Shown here: piece by piece, positions 1 to 9,000 of the stretch
Numbering within the stretch: the stretch's first letter is position 1
How the letters are laid out: every line of letters starts with the position of its first letter
Made by a program: the position numbers and the translations under genes
The notes under the pieces: generated by a model
What the model was told of the DNA's origin: nothing
Database searches by the model: none
What the model saw: only the letters and a program-made list of their open reading frames with translations
DNA from: Rhodobacteraceae bacterium NBU2976
Lineage (GTDB): Bacteria; Pseudomonadota; Alphaproteobacteria; Rhodobacterales; Rhodobacteraceae
Length of the DNA stretch: 64,000 bases
NCBI GenBank assembly: GCA_023630215.1
Contig: JALPRQ010000001.1
Location: 930,001 to 994,000, forward strand
Direction of reading: 5' to 3'

Positions 1-667
1 TTGTGTGGCTGTCTGTGCCGACCAGCGTGTCGGGATAGGCGACTTCGTTTCCGTTCTGGTCTTTGTCGGTCCAAACCGTCTGCGCCAGATATTCCAGATT
101 CACCTGATGGCAGATACCCGTCCCCGGGGGCACAACGCGGAAATTGTTAAACGCAGACTGACCCCATTTCAGGAAAGTATAGCGTTCCATATTGCGTTCA
201 TACTCGCGATCCACGTTCATCTGGAAGGCGCGTGGATTGCCGAATTCGTCGATCATAACCGAATGGTCGATGACCAGATCAACCGGATTCAGCGGGTTGA
301 TTTTTTCTGCATCACCGCCCAGCGCCACGATCCCGTCACGCATCGCGGCGAGGTCAACCACCGCCGGAACCCCGGTGAAGTCCTGCATCAGCACGCGGGC
401 GGGGCGATAGGCGATCTCGCGCGGGTTTTTGCCGCCCTTCTGTGCCCATTCCGCAAAGGCCTTGATGTCATCAACAGAAACCGTGCGACCCTTATCTTCG
501 AACCGCAGCATGTTTTCTAGCACCACCTTTAGCGCGGCGGGCAGGCGGGAAAAATCGCCAAGGCCCGCAGCCTCTGCCGCTGGGATGGAATAATAAGATA
601 CGCTGGCCGAGCCGACCTTTAGGTCGCGGCGCGTTTTGGCGGTATCGGTTCCGACTTGGATTGTCAT
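1..667 (-). CDS. acnA: Aconitate hydratase A, N-terminal part (cut by window edge)
   Basis: The minus strand reads from an ATG at 667-665 without a stop to the window edge, giving about 222 residues of an enzyme normally near 900. The N-terminus ([18 protein letters not shown], then a SYYSIPAA segment) and the later segments [28 protein letters not shown] and LVGTDSHT are hallmarks of bacterial aconitase A. DSHT lies by the substrate pocket. The enzyme isomerises citrate to isocitrate with a 4Fe-4S cluster, in the TCA cycle and the glyoxylate shunt (see aceA in this window). It faces the ccm operon, with 154 bp between the two start codons. The iron-sulfur cysteines lie outside the window. 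Confidence 0.95.
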   Translation of the reverse strand, partial: MTIQVGTDTAKTRRDLKVGSASVSYYSIPAAEAAGLGDFSRLPAALKVVLENMLRFEDKGRTVSVDDIKAFAEWAQKGGKNPREIAYRPARVLMQDFTGVPAVVDLAAMRDGIVALGGDAEKINPLNPVDLVIDHSVMIDEFGNPRAFQMNVDREYERNMERYTFLKWGQSAFNNFRVVPPGTGICHQVNLEYLAQTVWTDKDQNGNEVAYPDTLVGTDSHT

Positions 668-757
668 GGGTGCCTCCGCTGGCTTTGTAAGGATTTGGCG
701 CGGATATGCCCTGTTTTCAGAGTCGTATCAAGGGGCAAGGGTCAAAAAGTGTGCAAT

Positions 758-765
758 TGTATACA
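758..765. promoter_or_regulatory. TGTATACA palindrome between acnA and ccmA
   Basis: An 8-bp perfect palindrome sits in the 154-bp divergent spacer, within the context AATTGTATACAG. Cores of this kind are common in operators of GntR/FCD-type regulators. Nothing in the window identifies the binding protein, and an 8-mer palindrome can arise by chance, so this is a weak call. Confidence 0.25.
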
Positions 766-821
766 GAAATTTGTCAGATTGCCGCTTTTGCGTTGTCCCG
801 CTTTGGGATAAGTCGCTGTTG

Positions 822-1463
822 ATGTCTTTGACGGTAAACAATTTATCCTGCGAGCGCGGCGGTCGACTGATCCTGCGGGATGTCTCGTTTTCGCTTCAGG
901 CGGGCGAGATCATGGTGCTGCGCGGCCCCAATGGCGCGGGCAAATCGACACTGATCCGTGCGCTTTGTGGGTTCCTGCGCTGCGACGGCGAAGCGACGTT
1001 AAACGCTATGCCTTTGCGCGACCGTGACGCATGGCAAGACCAAATCGCCTATGCCGGGCATCTGGATGCAATCAAACCACAACTAACGGTTGGCGAAAAT
1101 CTGTCCTTCTGGTCCGCGCTTTATGGCGGGTCGGTGGATCACGCGGCAGAGGTGTTTCGCCTAACCGAAATATGGGACCGTCCAGCGAATGTCTGTTCGG
1201 CAGGCCAAAAACGGCGGTTGGGTCTGGCGCGATTGCTGGTGGCGGAGCGGCCACTATGGCTGCTGGATGAACCGACTGTGTCGTTGGACGCAGATATGAC
1301 CGCAACCGTCGCCGGGGTGATCCGCGACCACGCGGCGGCGGGCGGCATGGTGCTGGCAGCAACGCATATTGATCTGGGGCTGACGGACACGAAGCAGCTG
1401 GACCTGCTCCCTGTGTCTGCCGACACCCCCACCAACGATCCGTTTCTAGAGGGCTGGACATGA
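822..1463 (+). CDS. ccmA: Heme exporter ATP-binding protein CcmA
   Basis: ATPase of the CcmABCD complex, which handles heme and releases holo-CcmE during cytochrome c maturation at the inner membrane. The 213-residue protein has the Walker A motif GPNGAGKST near residue 37, an ABC signature variant (SAGQKRRLGLARL) and a Walker B with catalytic Glu (LWLLDEPTVSLD). The reading frame stays open far upstream, but homology to CcmA starts at the ATG at 822 (MSLTVNNLSCERGGR); no strong Shine-Dalgarno is seen. The stop overlaps the ccmB start in ATGA, which indicates translational coupling. It is the first gene of the ccmABCDG operon. Confidence 0.95.
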   Translation: MSLTVNNLSCERGGRLILRDVSFSLQAGEIMVLRGPNGAGKSTLIRALCGFLRCDGEATLNAMPLRDRDAWQDQIAYAGHLDAIKPQLTVGENLSFWSALYGGSVDHAAEVFRLTEIWDRPANVCSAGQKRRLGLARLLVAERPLWLLDEPTVSLDADMTATVAGVIRDHAAAGGMVLAATHIDLGLTDTKQLDLLPVSADTPTNDPFLEGWT

Positions 1464-2119
1464 CCCGCGCCGTCCTTATGCGCGAACTCCGTCTCGCCCT
1501 ACGCTCCGGCGGGGGTGCGGGATTGGGATTGGTCTTCTTCCTGATCGTTATCTTGCTGATCCCCTTTGGCGTTGGCCCGGACGAGACATTGCTGGCCTTA
1601 ATTGCCCCCGGCACCTTGTGGATTGCGGCTTTGCTGGCCTGTCTGCTCTCGCTCGACCGCATTTTTCAGGCGGATTACGAGGACGGAACGCTCGACATAC
1701 TGACCCTGTCGCCCATGCCGCTGGAAGGATTGGTGGCTATCAAGGGTCTCGCCCACTGGCTTACGACCGGCTTGCCGCTGGTGATCGCGGCACCCGTGCT
1801 GGGCCTGACGCTGTCCTTGCCTGCCCCGGCCTACGGCTGGCTGATCGCCAGTCTGCTGGTCGGCACCCCGGCGCTCAGCTTCCTTGGCACCATCGGCGCG
1901 GCGCTGACGGTGGGGGTCCGACGCGGTGGGTTGCTATTGTCGCTGCTGGTCCTGCCGCTTTACATCCCAACGCTGATTTTTGGGGCGTCGGTTGTGACTT
2001 CGGCTGCCGAGGGTCAATCGGTGACCACAGCGTTTCAGTTGCTTGGTGGGATCACCTTGTTCACGCTGGCGCTCGCCCCGTTTACGGCCGCGGCAACCTT
2101 GCGCATGCAGATGCGCTGA
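1460..2119 (+). CDS. ccmB: Heme exporter permease CcmB
   Basis: Integral membrane subunit of the CcmABCD cytochrome c maturation complex, 219 residues, close to the usual length of about 220. It has roughly six hydrophobic segments, and the early motif ADYEDGTLDILTLSPMPLE after the first membrane segments is typical of CcmB. It pairs with CcmA, with which it shares the ATGA overlap. A 57-bp gap separates it from ccmC. Confidence 0.95.
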   Translation: MTRAVLMRELRLALRSGGGAGLGLVFFLIVILLIPFGVGPDETLLALIAPGTLWIAALLACLLSLDRIFQADYEDGTLDILTLSPMPLEGLVAIKGLAHWLTTGLPLVIAAPVLGLTLSLPAPAYGWLIASLLVGTPALSFLGTIGAALTVGVRRGGLLLSLLVLPLYIPTLIFGASVVTSAAEGQSVTTAFQLLGGITLFTLALAPFTAAATLRMQMR

Positions 2120-2176
2120 CAAGAGTGTGACGAGATGACAATTGCACGGCCGCACGCGACAGATTAGGAAAGCTGA

Positions 2177-2908
2177 ATGTCACTCTGGGAATTCGCCAAT
2201 CCGGTCAAATTCATCCGCCTGTCAGGGCGGCTTTTGCCGTGGGTCAGTGGGCTGACTGTAATCTGTCTGGCGGTCGGCCTGATCTGGGGTCTGTTCTTCA
2301 CACCCGAGGAGGCGCGTCAGGGTCACATCGCCAAAATCATCTATATCCATGTGCCACTTGCCATGATGGCAATTAATGCGTGGGGGATGATGTTTGTGAC
2401 CTCACTCATCTGGCTAATCCGGCGGCATCATGTGTCGGTGCTGGCGGCCAAGGCGGCCGCACCAATTGGTGCGACTTTTACGCTTCTGGCAATTATCACC
2501 GGGGCGATCTGGGGTGCGCCAACATGGGGCACGCCTTGGGTCTGGGACCCGCGACTGACATCATTCGCCGTGCTGCTGGTGTTTTACTTCGGCTACATGG
2601 CGCTGTGGGCGGCAATAGAAGACCCCGACAAGGCGGCGGACCTGACCTCGGTTCTGGCGATGGTCGGCACAGTCTTTGCCTTCCTGTCACGCTATGCGGT
2701 CAATTTCTGGAATCAGGGGCTGCATCAGGGGGCCTCGCTTAGCCTTGATAAGGAGGAAAACGTTGCCGACGTGTTCTATATTCCGCTGCTCCTGTCGATT
2801 GCCGGTTTCGTACTGCTGTTTCTGGCGCTGGTTTTGCTGCGCACCCAGACCGAGGTCCGCGCGCGCCGCCTTCGCGCCTTGATGTTGCGGGAGGGGGCAA
2901 ATGCCTGA
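2177..2908 (+). CDS. ccmC: Heme chaperone-delivery protein CcmC
   Basis: CcmC loads heme onto the periplasmic chaperone CcmE. The 243-residue protein has six predicted membrane spans. It carries the tryptophan-rich WWD heme-handling motif (WGAPTWGTPWVWDPRLTS, about residues 113-130). Histidines on the periplasmic side, including IHVPLAMMAINAWG, fit the heme axial ligands known for the family. Its last 8 bases overlap ccmD. Confidence 0.96.
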   Translation: MSLWEFANPVKFIRLSGRLLPWVSGLTVICLAVGLIWGLFFTPEEARQGHIAKIIYIHVPLAMMAINAWGMMFVTSLIWLIRRHHVSVLAAKAAAPIGATFTLLAIITGAIWGAPTWGTPWVWDPRLTSFAVLLVFYFGYMALWAAIEDPDKAADLTSVLAMVGTVFAFLSRYAVNFWNQGLHQGASLSLDKEENVADVFYIPLLLSIAGFVLLFLALVLLRTQTEVRARRLRALMLREGANA

Positions 2909-3050
2909 CTTCGGGAAAAACGCCGACGCGATCTTCTGGGCCTATGCCATCACACTGGGACTGATCGCCGCACTGGTGATCTGGTCGTGGGTGCGGTCGC
3001 GTAAAGTGAAACGTGAACTGGATCAGATGGAGGCGAAACGCCGTGGCTAA
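2901..3050 (+). CDS. ccmD: Heme exporter protein CcmD
   Basis: A 49-residue protein with one membrane helix (about residues 12-31, IFWAYAITLGLIAALVIWSW) followed by a basic, charged tail (VRSRKVKRELDQ). Size, topology and position between ccmC and ccmG all fit CcmD, the small subunit that helps release holo-CcmE. The start at 2901 overlaps the end of ccmC by 8 bases, and the TAA lies inside the ccmG start region. Confidence 0.92.
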   Translation: MPDFGKNADAIFWAYAITLGLIAALVIWSWVRSRKVKRELDQMEAKRRG

Positions 3051-3576
3051 ATTTCCGATCTTTGCGATTGTTCCACCGGTGATTTTTGCCGGCATCGCGG
3101 GGCTGTTCTATTTCGGCATGAACCGCGACAATCCCGATGCGCTGCCTTCGACGATGGTCGGACGCGCCGCGCCGGCCCTGACGATCGAAGCGTTAGGAGA
3201 CTTGCCATTGGCAACCGAGGAGATGTTGCGCGCTGACGGTGTCAAACTTGTCAACTTCTGGGCCAGTTGGTGTGTGCCCTGCCGTGCAGAACATCCGCAG
3301 CTAGAGGTCATGGCGGACAGCGGGATTACCATTATTGGTGTGAACTACAAGGATCAACCAGACAACGCTTTGGGCTTTCTGGAGGAGCTTGGCAATCCCT
3401 ATGCTGCGGTCGGGGCGGACACAACCGGGCGGACCGGGATCAATTGGGGGGCCTATGGGGTGCCCGAAACCTTTGTGATCGACGGCAACGGTATTGTTGC
3501 CTATCGCCATCCCGGCCCGATCACACAGGACATCCTGCAGGATATCATCCTGCCCGCAATTGCTGATGCGAACTAG
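3043..3576 (+). CDS. ccmG: Thiol:disulfide interchange protein CcmG/DsbE
   Basis: Membrane-anchored periplasmic thioredoxin that keeps apocytochrome c CXXCH cysteines reduced. I place the start at the GTG at 3043 (VAKFPIFAIVPP), which overlaps the ccmD stop and puts the single N-terminal membrane anchor at residues 5-25. The thioredoxin fold carries the active site WASWCVPCRAEHP, followed by the family GVNYKD segment and the cis-Pro loop GVPETFVIDG. It has 177 residues, as expected. The stop codon lies in the first copy of a 17-bp tandem duplication. Confidence 0.95.
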   Translation: MAKFPIFAIVPPVIFAGIAGLFYFGMNRDNPDALPSTMVGRAAPALTIEALGDLPLATEEMLRADGVKLVNFWASWCVPCRAEHPQLEVMADSGITIIGVNYKDQPDNALGFLEELGNPYAAVGADTTGRTGINWGAYGVPETFVIDGNGIVAYRHPGPITQDILQDIILPAIADAN

Positions 3577-3593
3577 TTGCTGATGCGAACCAG
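3560..3593. repeat. 17-bp tandem duplication at the ccmG stop codon
   Basis: TTGCTGATGCGAACTAG (3560-3576) is followed directly by TTGCTGATGCGAACCAG (3577-3593), two copies differing at one base. The first copy encodes the last residues of CcmG and its TAG stop. In the second copy the TAG has become CAG. It looks like a recent slippage event just downstream of the gene. Confidence 0.85.
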
Positions 3594-3648
3594 TATTTTC
3601 TCTAAGATATTGTATTTTAAGTAAAAATACTGATTGCCACGTGGCAAT
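3591..3648. promoter_or_regulatory. Inverted repeat plus 16-bp perfect palindrome upstream of the class V aminotransferase
   Basis: Two symmetric elements lie in the AT-rich 155-bp gap after ccmG. The first pairs CAGTATTTT (3591-3599) with AAAATACTG (3624-3632) and may be the ccm terminator. The second is the perfect 16-bp palindrome ATTGCCACGTGGCAAT (3633-3648), which ends 83 bp before the next start codon. The second looks like an operator for a dimeric regulator rather than an RNA hairpin, since it has no loop. Confidence 0.5.
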
Positions 3649-3731
3649 TTCATCAATTTCCGTCTGACCCCCTATTGTATGTGGACCAGGACACGGCTAA
3701 TCTTTTGTCAATTATCCATCGAGGGGGTGGT

Positions 3732-4961
3732 ATGTCAGCAGCGTTGGATATCGATTTTGTTCGCAGCCAATTTCCCGCGTTTTCGGAACCGTCATTAAAG
3801 GGTCAGGCGTTTTTCGAAAATGCTGGCGGCTCTTATACCAGCAGATTTGTAATCGACCGACTGATGCGGTTTTATCGCGAGCGCAAGGTCCAACCCTATT
3901 ACCCGTTCGAGGCCTCGACCCTTGCTGGGGAAGAAATGGACGAGGCACGTCGCCGTCTGGCCGAGATTTTGAATATTGGCGAGGACGAGCTGAGCTTTGG
4001 CCCCTCGACAACCCAGAATACCTATGTTCTGGCGCAGGCCTTTCGGCAGATGCTAACACCCGGTGACGCGATTATCGTCACCAATCAGGATCACGAGGCG
4101 AATTCTGGACCGTGGCGCAGGCTGGCAGACGAGGGGTTTGAAATTCGCGAATGGAGAGTCGATCCCGAAACCGGATTTCTGGATCCGGCGGATTTAGATG
4201 ATTTGTTGGATCCAGCGGCCAAACTTGTGTGTTTTCCCCATTGTTCCAACATTGTCGGGCAGGTGAATCCGGTTCACGAGATTTCGCAGAAAATTCATGC
4301 CAATGGTGCCGTCTGTTGCGTAGACGGCGTGTCCTTTGCCCCGCACGGCTTGCCCGACATCGGAGCTTTGGATTGTGACATTTATCTGTTTTCCAGCTAC
4401 AAGACCTTTGGTCCCCATCAGGGCATCATGTATGTCGCCCGGGCGCTGGCGGACCGATTGCCCAATCAAGGTCATTATTTTAACGCCTATAGCCCGGTAA
4501 AACGCTTTACCCCCGCTGGGCCGGATCATGCGCAGGTGGCGGCCTCGGCAGGGATGGCGGACTATGTGGATACAATTTATGCGCATCATTTCAAGGATAG
4601 CGCCGATCCCGCCGAACGCGGACGCAAGGTGCATGCCTTGCAATCTGCACACGAGACTGCGCTGATGGCCCCATTGTTGGACTATTTGCGAAGCCGAAAT
4701 GACGTTCGGGTGATTGGTGCAACCCGCCCTAACGGGCGTGTACCCACCATTTCCCTATCAACCCGTGACCCGGCAGAGTTGGTGAATTCACGCCTTGCGA
4801 AGTTGGGGATCATGGCAGGTGGAGGGGATTACTATGCCGTCAGATTATTGTCGGCTTTGGGGATTGACCCGACGCATGGTGTAGTGAGATTGAGCTTTGT
4901 GCATTACACGCATCCCGATGAAATCGAGAAACTGTTGAAAGCTTTGGATCAATCGCTGTAA
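3732..4961 (+). CDS. Class V aminotransferase, cysteine-desulfurase-like
   Basis: A 409-residue fold-type I PLP enzyme of the SufS/CsdA-like group. The early motif FENAGGSY, the segment PSTTQNTYVLA and the PLP lysine context FSSYKTFGPHQG are clear. The start at 3732 follows a purine-rich GAGGGGGTGG, and the frame upstream is open but weak. In true desulfurases a catalytic cysteine sits on a loop before the C-terminal segment. Here that region reads GIMAGGGDYYAVRLL and has no cysteine, so desulfurase activity is doubtful. It resembles the uncharacterised VC1184-type subfamily. It stands alone with a palindromic operator candidate upstream. Confidence 0.85.
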   Translation: MSAALDIDFVRSQFPAFSEPSLKGQAFFENAGGSYTSRFVIDRLMRFYRERKVQPYYPFEASTLAGEEMDEARRRLAEILNIGEDELSFGPSTTQNTYVLAQAFRQMLTPGDAIIVTNQDHEANSGPWRRLADEGFEIREWRVDPETGFLDPADLDDLLDPAAKLVCFPHCSNIVGQVNPVHEISQKIHANGAVCCVDGVSFAPHGLPDIGALDCDIYLFSSYKTFGPHQGIMYVARALADRLPNQGHYFNAYSPVKRFTPAGPDHAQVAASAGMADYVDTIYAHHFKDSADPAERGRKVHALQSAHETALMAPLLDYLRSRNDVRVIGATRPNGRVPTISLSTRDPAELVNSRLAKLGIMAGGGDYYAVRLLSALGIDPTHGVVRLSFVHYTHPDEIEKLLKALDQSL

Positions 4962-4995
4962 TATAGCGCGAAACCATACGGACAGGAGAACCGAT

Positions 4996-5469
4996 ATGCC
5001 CACAGCTGCACGCTTGATCGCGGCGATTTTCATGGGAATTGCCGGGGTGATCGTTATCATTGTATCCGTTAACGAATATCCAGATGCGGCCTATGATCAG
5101 TTTCCAATGGCCGTTACTGCGGCCGTCATCGGGCTGGTGGTCGGCTGGCGTGGACTCGGCAGTAAGATTGGCGTTGAAGAGGTCAAGGCGACCTCTCTGG
5201 GGTTGCGTGCAGGGGTTTCGGCCTTTTTCTGGACTCTGTTCATGTTTGGTCTATGGCGGATGATCCAGGGGATCATGAAGCATGAATTTTATCAACCGCT
5301 TAGCGCGATCATGGCCCTACTTTGGGAAATGATCCGGATTGGAAAACTGGCTGTCATGAATATGCCGGTTCTGATCACGATCATCATTTTGTCCTGGATG
5401 GCCGGTATCGTAACAAAAAATGCGTGGTTGAAATGGGATCAGTCACGTGATCTCGAAATTCACCGGTGA
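4996..5469 (+). CDS. trgA: TrgA-family membrane protein (tellurite-resistance locus type)
   Basis: A 157-residue inner-membrane protein with about four hydrophobic segments (residues 5-24, 38-52, 72-92 and 120-140). It is recognised as TrgA-like from its pattern PTAARLIAA...VVGWRGLGSK and from its position directly upstream of cysK. In Rhodobacter sphaeroides the trgAB genes and cysK form a locus that raises tellurite resistance. That activity is known for the family and not shown here. The Shine-Dalgarno GGAGAA precedes the ATG at 4996. No trgB is present. Confidence 0.7.
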   Translation: MPTAARLIAAIFMGIAGVIVIIVSVNEYPDAAYDQFPMAVTAAVIGLVVGWRGLGSKIGVEEVKATSLGLRAGVSAFFWTLFMFGLWRMIQGIMKHEFYQPLSAIMALLWEMIRIGKLAVMNMPVLITIIILSWMAGIVTKNAWLKWDQSRDLEIHR

Positions 5470-5564
5470 ATAGGGAAATCCTTCTTAACCTGTTGTAACG
5501 GCCTTGAGCTTGGACCGTTCGGCAATTAGGTCGGTCGGAACCAGACAGAGATTAGGGGACAGAT

Positions 5565-6608
5565 ATGACACGGTTTGAAAATCTTGCCGACGCGGTCGGG
5601 AAAACGCCGTTGATCAAACTGCGCAAAGCGTCCGAATTGACCGGATGTGAGATTTACGGCAAGGCCGAGTTCCTGAATCCCGGACAATCTGTCAAGGATC
5701 GCGCCGCGCTGTGGATTATCCGCGATGCGATTGCCCGTGGCGCATTGAAACCCGGCGGAACCATTGTCGAAGGAACCGCCGGAAATACCGGTATCGGACT
5801 GGCACTGGTTGGGGCGTCGATGGGGTTCAAAACCGTGATTGTGATCCCGGAAACCCAAAGTCAGGAAAAAAAGGATATGATCCGTCTGGCCGGCGCGACC
5901 TTGGTCGAGGTGCCTGCCGTTCCCTATCGGAATCCCAACAATTTTGTCCGCTATTCTGAACGTCTGGCCAACGCGCTGGATGCCGAGCTGCCCAATGGCG
6001 CGGTTTGGGCGAACCAGTTTGACAATATTGCGAACAAGCAGGCGCATATCGACAGCACGGCGCCGGAGATACTGGATCAGATGGGTGGGGATATCGACGG
6101 ATTCATCTGCGCGGTTGGAACCGGTGGAACGTTGGCGGGTATGGCCGATGGTTTACGGGCCGCAAACCCCGGTGTGAAGATCGGTTTGGCGGATCCCGAT
6201 GGTGCGGCGCTCCATTCCTATTTCACGACGGGGGAATTGAAGATGGAGGGGTCGTCCATCACCGAAGGGATCGGGCAGGCCCGGATCACCAAAAACCTCG
6301 AAGGGTTGCAGGTGGATTATTCCTTTAACATCCCGGATCGTGAGGCCTTGCCGATTGTGTTCGATCTGCTGGCAGATGAAGGTTTGTGCCTTGGCGGCTC
6401 GTCGGGGGTGAATATCGCCGGGGCCATTCGCATGGCAAAGGAAATGGGGCCGGGGCATCGGATCGTAACGATCCTGTGTGATTACGGGACGCGATATCAG
6501 TCCAAATTGTTTAATCCCGCTTTCCTGAAGGAAAAGGGCTTGCCATATCCTGATTGGCTGGACGAGTCGGGACCACCCATGCCAACAGTTTTCGAAGCTG
6601 TCGACTAA
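5565..6608 (+). CDS. cysK: Cysteine synthase A
   Basis: O-acetylserine sulfhydrylase, the PLP enzyme that makes cysteine from O-acetylserine and sulfide. The 347-residue protein has the PLP lysine in NPGQSVKDRAAL (Gln replaces the usual Gly), the substrate loop EGTAGNTGIGLA and the phosphate-binding run GTGGTLAG. A C-terminal tail of about 30 residues beyond the usual core matches the longer alphaproteobacterial forms. It follows trgA by 95 bp. The next gene starts 1 base after its stop, so the MscS gene is probably read from the same transcript. Confidence 0.95.
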   Translation: MTRFENLADAVGKTPLIKLRKASELTGCEIYGKAEFLNPGQSVKDRAALWIIRDAIARGALKPGGTIVEGTAGNTGIGLALVGASMGFKTVIVIPETQSQEKKDMIRLAGATLVEVPAVPYRNPNNFVRYSERLANALDAELPNGAVWANQFDNIANKQAHIDSTAPEILDQMGGDIDGFICAVGTGGTLAGMADGLRAANPGVKIGLADPDGAALHSYFTTGELKMEGSSITEGIGQARITKNLEGLQVDYSFNIPDREALPIVFDLLADEGLCLGGSSGVNIAGAIRMAKEMGPGHRIVTILCDYGTRYQSKLFNPAFLKEKGLPYPDWLDESGPPMPTVFEAVD

Positions 6609-6609
6609 C

Positions 6610-9000
6610 ATGATCCGTTTCCTACGCCTTCTGATCCTGTGTTTGCCGCTTGTTATGGCGGCGCAAGCGTGGGCGCAGGATGCGGTTTCCAACTATGAGG
6701 CAGAATGGAATTCGACGGCCGCGCGGGCCGAGGCGGCCATTGAATCGAATGCTGCCTCGACCATGGTGATGGAGACATTGCGCGCTGAACTGGTGGCGCA
6801 GCGGGAAGATGCTGCGCGTCTGGAACGTGAGGCGCGCGAACGAGTGTTTCCGTTGGAGGAACAGTTAGACGCGCTGGGACCGCCACCAGAGGATGGTGTC
6901 AGTGAAGATGCTGATGTCGCAAAGCGGCGGGAGGAGCTGCAAAAGGCGATAGATGCGGCGCGTGCTCCGATGCTGATAGCGCAGGCGGAATTTCGTCGTG
7001 CCGACGGGTTGATCAAGGAAATCGATACGCTGATCCGGACCCGATTTTCCGAGTCGTTGACCCGTGTAGGCGTGTCACCGCTGAACCCCGTTCATTGGCC
7101 GGAAGCGTTGAAATCGGTGAACACCTACGTGTTACGCCTTTGGGAAGACACGTCAGAAATATTATCGCGCGATACCAACAAGGTTGCACTGAAAACCAAG
7201 GCCCCCCTTGCTCTGTTGTTTGCAATTGTTGGTATCTGGATGCTGATGGGTATCCGGCGCGGCTTTTCCGGATTCCTGCAACGCGCGCTGAGTTTTGGGG
7301 GCGATAAACCGACCTTGTGGATACAGGCGCTGGCCAGTTTGGCACGATTGATTGTGCCCACGGCTGGGGCGGTCGCACTGATCCTCGCATTCAGGATATC
7401 GGGTCTGGAAGGCGCTTGGAGCCGTCCTATCCTGGATGTCATGCCGCTGATTGCGCTGGCGATCATCGTGTCGATGTGGCTTGGCCGTTCGGTCTTTGGG
7501 GTCGAGGGAGAGGTGAAATCCTTCCTGGGCACCACAGAGGAAGTCGCGAAGGCTGGGTTGCGCGTTAGCCTGACACTGGGAGTGATGCTGGCGCTGGCCT
7601 ATCTGATTGATGCGGTGTCGGCACAGGGGCAGTTTACTTCGGCCACCGAAGCGGTGCTGTTTTATCCGATATTCATTGTGACCTCGCTCGCCCTGTTCAG
7701 GTTAGCCTTTATCCTAAAAAACAGGACATCAGCGACGGATCATGACAGCGAAACCGCGGTGCAAAGCCTGGGTGGGCTGGTCTGGCGGGTACTGCTGTTG
7801 GTTGCTGTTGCCGCGCCTGTTTTGGCGACGATCGGATATTTACAAGCTGCGCGATATCTGACTTTCCCAACGATCCTGACGCTGGGGCTTCTGGCCTCGC
7901 TTCGGGTTGTTTATGACTTCTTCCGCACGCTATTGGATCACTTCATTGAACTGGAAGGTCGAGAGTCCCGACGCGACCAATTGCGCCTGATCCCGGTGTT
8001 CATCGGATTTACAATCTCGTTGCTGGCTATTCCGGTCATCGCGTTGATATGGGGCGCACGGACCAGCGATCTGTCTGAAACCTGGCGCTGGATCAACGAG
8101 GGTATTTCCATTGGCGAGAGTCAATTCTCACTCTCGGATCTGCTGATTTTTATCGTGGTCTTTGCCATTGGCTATACCATAACCCGGATGCTGCAAAAAA
8201 CGGTCCGCAATTCGGTTTTGCCGAAAACTCGGATTGATACAGGGGGACGGGCGGCGATCCTGTCGGGTTTAGGCTATGCCGGGATATTCTTGTCGGCGCT
8301 CGCGGCAATTTCGGCGACCGGGCTTGATCTGTCCAGTCTGGCTATCGTTGCCGGTGCCTTGTCTGTCGGTATCGGTTTTGGCTTGCAGAATATCGTGTCG
8401 AACTTTGTGTCCGGCATCATCCTGTTGATTGAACGTCCGATCAAGGAGGGGGACTGGATTGCGGCGGGTGGAACCGAAGGAATTGTGCGCAAAATCTCGG
8501 TCCGGGCGACATTGATTGATACGTTTGATCGCCGTGCCGTGATCATTCCCAACACTGACCTGATCGCCGGCAGCGTGACCAACTATACGTCACCTGACAA
8601 AACCGGTCGTGTGCGTATTCCGATTGGTGTGGCCTATGGTACGGATGCCGAGGCCGTGAAGAAAGTGCTGCTGGAAATCGCCGAGGCCAATCCCTTGACG
8701 CTGAAATACCCGGCGCCACAGGTGATTTTTCAGGGGTTCGGGGCCAGTTCGCTGGATTTCGAAATCCGCCTGTTCCTGCGCGATATCAATGAAATGCTGA
8801 ACGTGAAATCCGATATCAATTTTGAAATCATAAGACGATTCAAGGAGTCGGGTTTCGAAATTCCGTTCAATCAGAATGATGTGACCCTGACCAACATTGA
8901 CGAGGTGGCTGGCGCTGTCGTGCGTATTCTAGAGTCGGGGCGACCGGCGAAAACGAAGTCCAAACCGGATATCGTCGAAGACACGGGGGAAAGCGAATGA
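6610..9000 (+). CDS. DUF3772-type mechanosensitive ion channel (MscS family)
   Basis: A 796-residue inner-membrane channel that releases solutes on hypo-osmotic shock. It has a signal peptide (residues 1-22, cleavage near AQA-WAQ), a periplasmic coiled-coil rich in Glu, Arg and Ala (about 25-150) and around eleven membrane spans. The MscS pore and beta domain lie at about 560-770, with the signature GIGFGLQNIVSNFVSGIIL followed by ERPIKEGDWI and IPNTDLIAG. The C-terminus is charged. The gene sits 1 base after cysK and overlaps alaX by ATGA. Confidence 0.93.
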   Translation: MIRFLRLLILCLPLVMAAQAWAQDAVSNYEAEWNSTAARAEAAIESNAASTMVMETLRAELVAQREDAARLEREARERVFPLEEQLDALGPPPEDGVSEDADVAKRREELQKAIDAARAPMLIAQAEFRRADGLIKEIDTLIRTRFSESLTRVGVSPLNPVHWPEALKSVNTYVLRLWEDTSEILSRDTNKVALKTKAPLALLFAIVGIWMLMGIRRGFSGFLQRALSFGGDKPTLWIQALASLARLIVPTAGAVALILAFRISGLEGAWSRPILDVMPLIALAIIVSMWLGRSVFGVEGEVKSFLGTTEEVAKAGLRVSLTLGVMLALAYLIDAVSAQGQFTSATEAVLFYPIFIVTSLALFRLAFILKNRTSATDHDSETAVQSLGGLVWRVLLLVAVAAPVLATIGYLQAARYLTFPTILTLGLLASLRVVYDFFRTLLDHFIELEGRESRRDQLRLIPVFIGFTISLLAIPVIALIWGARTSDLSETWRWINEGISIGESQFSLSDLLIFIVVFAIGYTITRMLQKTVRNSVLPKTRIDTGGRAAILSGLGYAGIFLSALAAISATGLDLSSLAIVAGALSVGIGFGLQNIVSNFVSGIILLIERPIKEGDWIAAGGTEGIVRKISVRATLIDTFDRRAVIIPNTDLIAGSVTNYTSPDKTGRVRIPIGVAYGTDAEAVKKVLLEIAEANPLTLKYPAPQVIFQGFGASSLDFEIRLFLRDINEMLNVKSDINFEIIRRFKESGFEIPFNQNDVTLTNIDEVAGAVVRILESGRPAKTKSKPDIVEDTGESE

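Noticed and set aside
5-520. A 171-codon plus-strand open frame at the window start
   Set aside because: It lies wholly inside the aconitase gene on the other strand, whose protein matches the family throughout; the plus frame has no recognisable motif.
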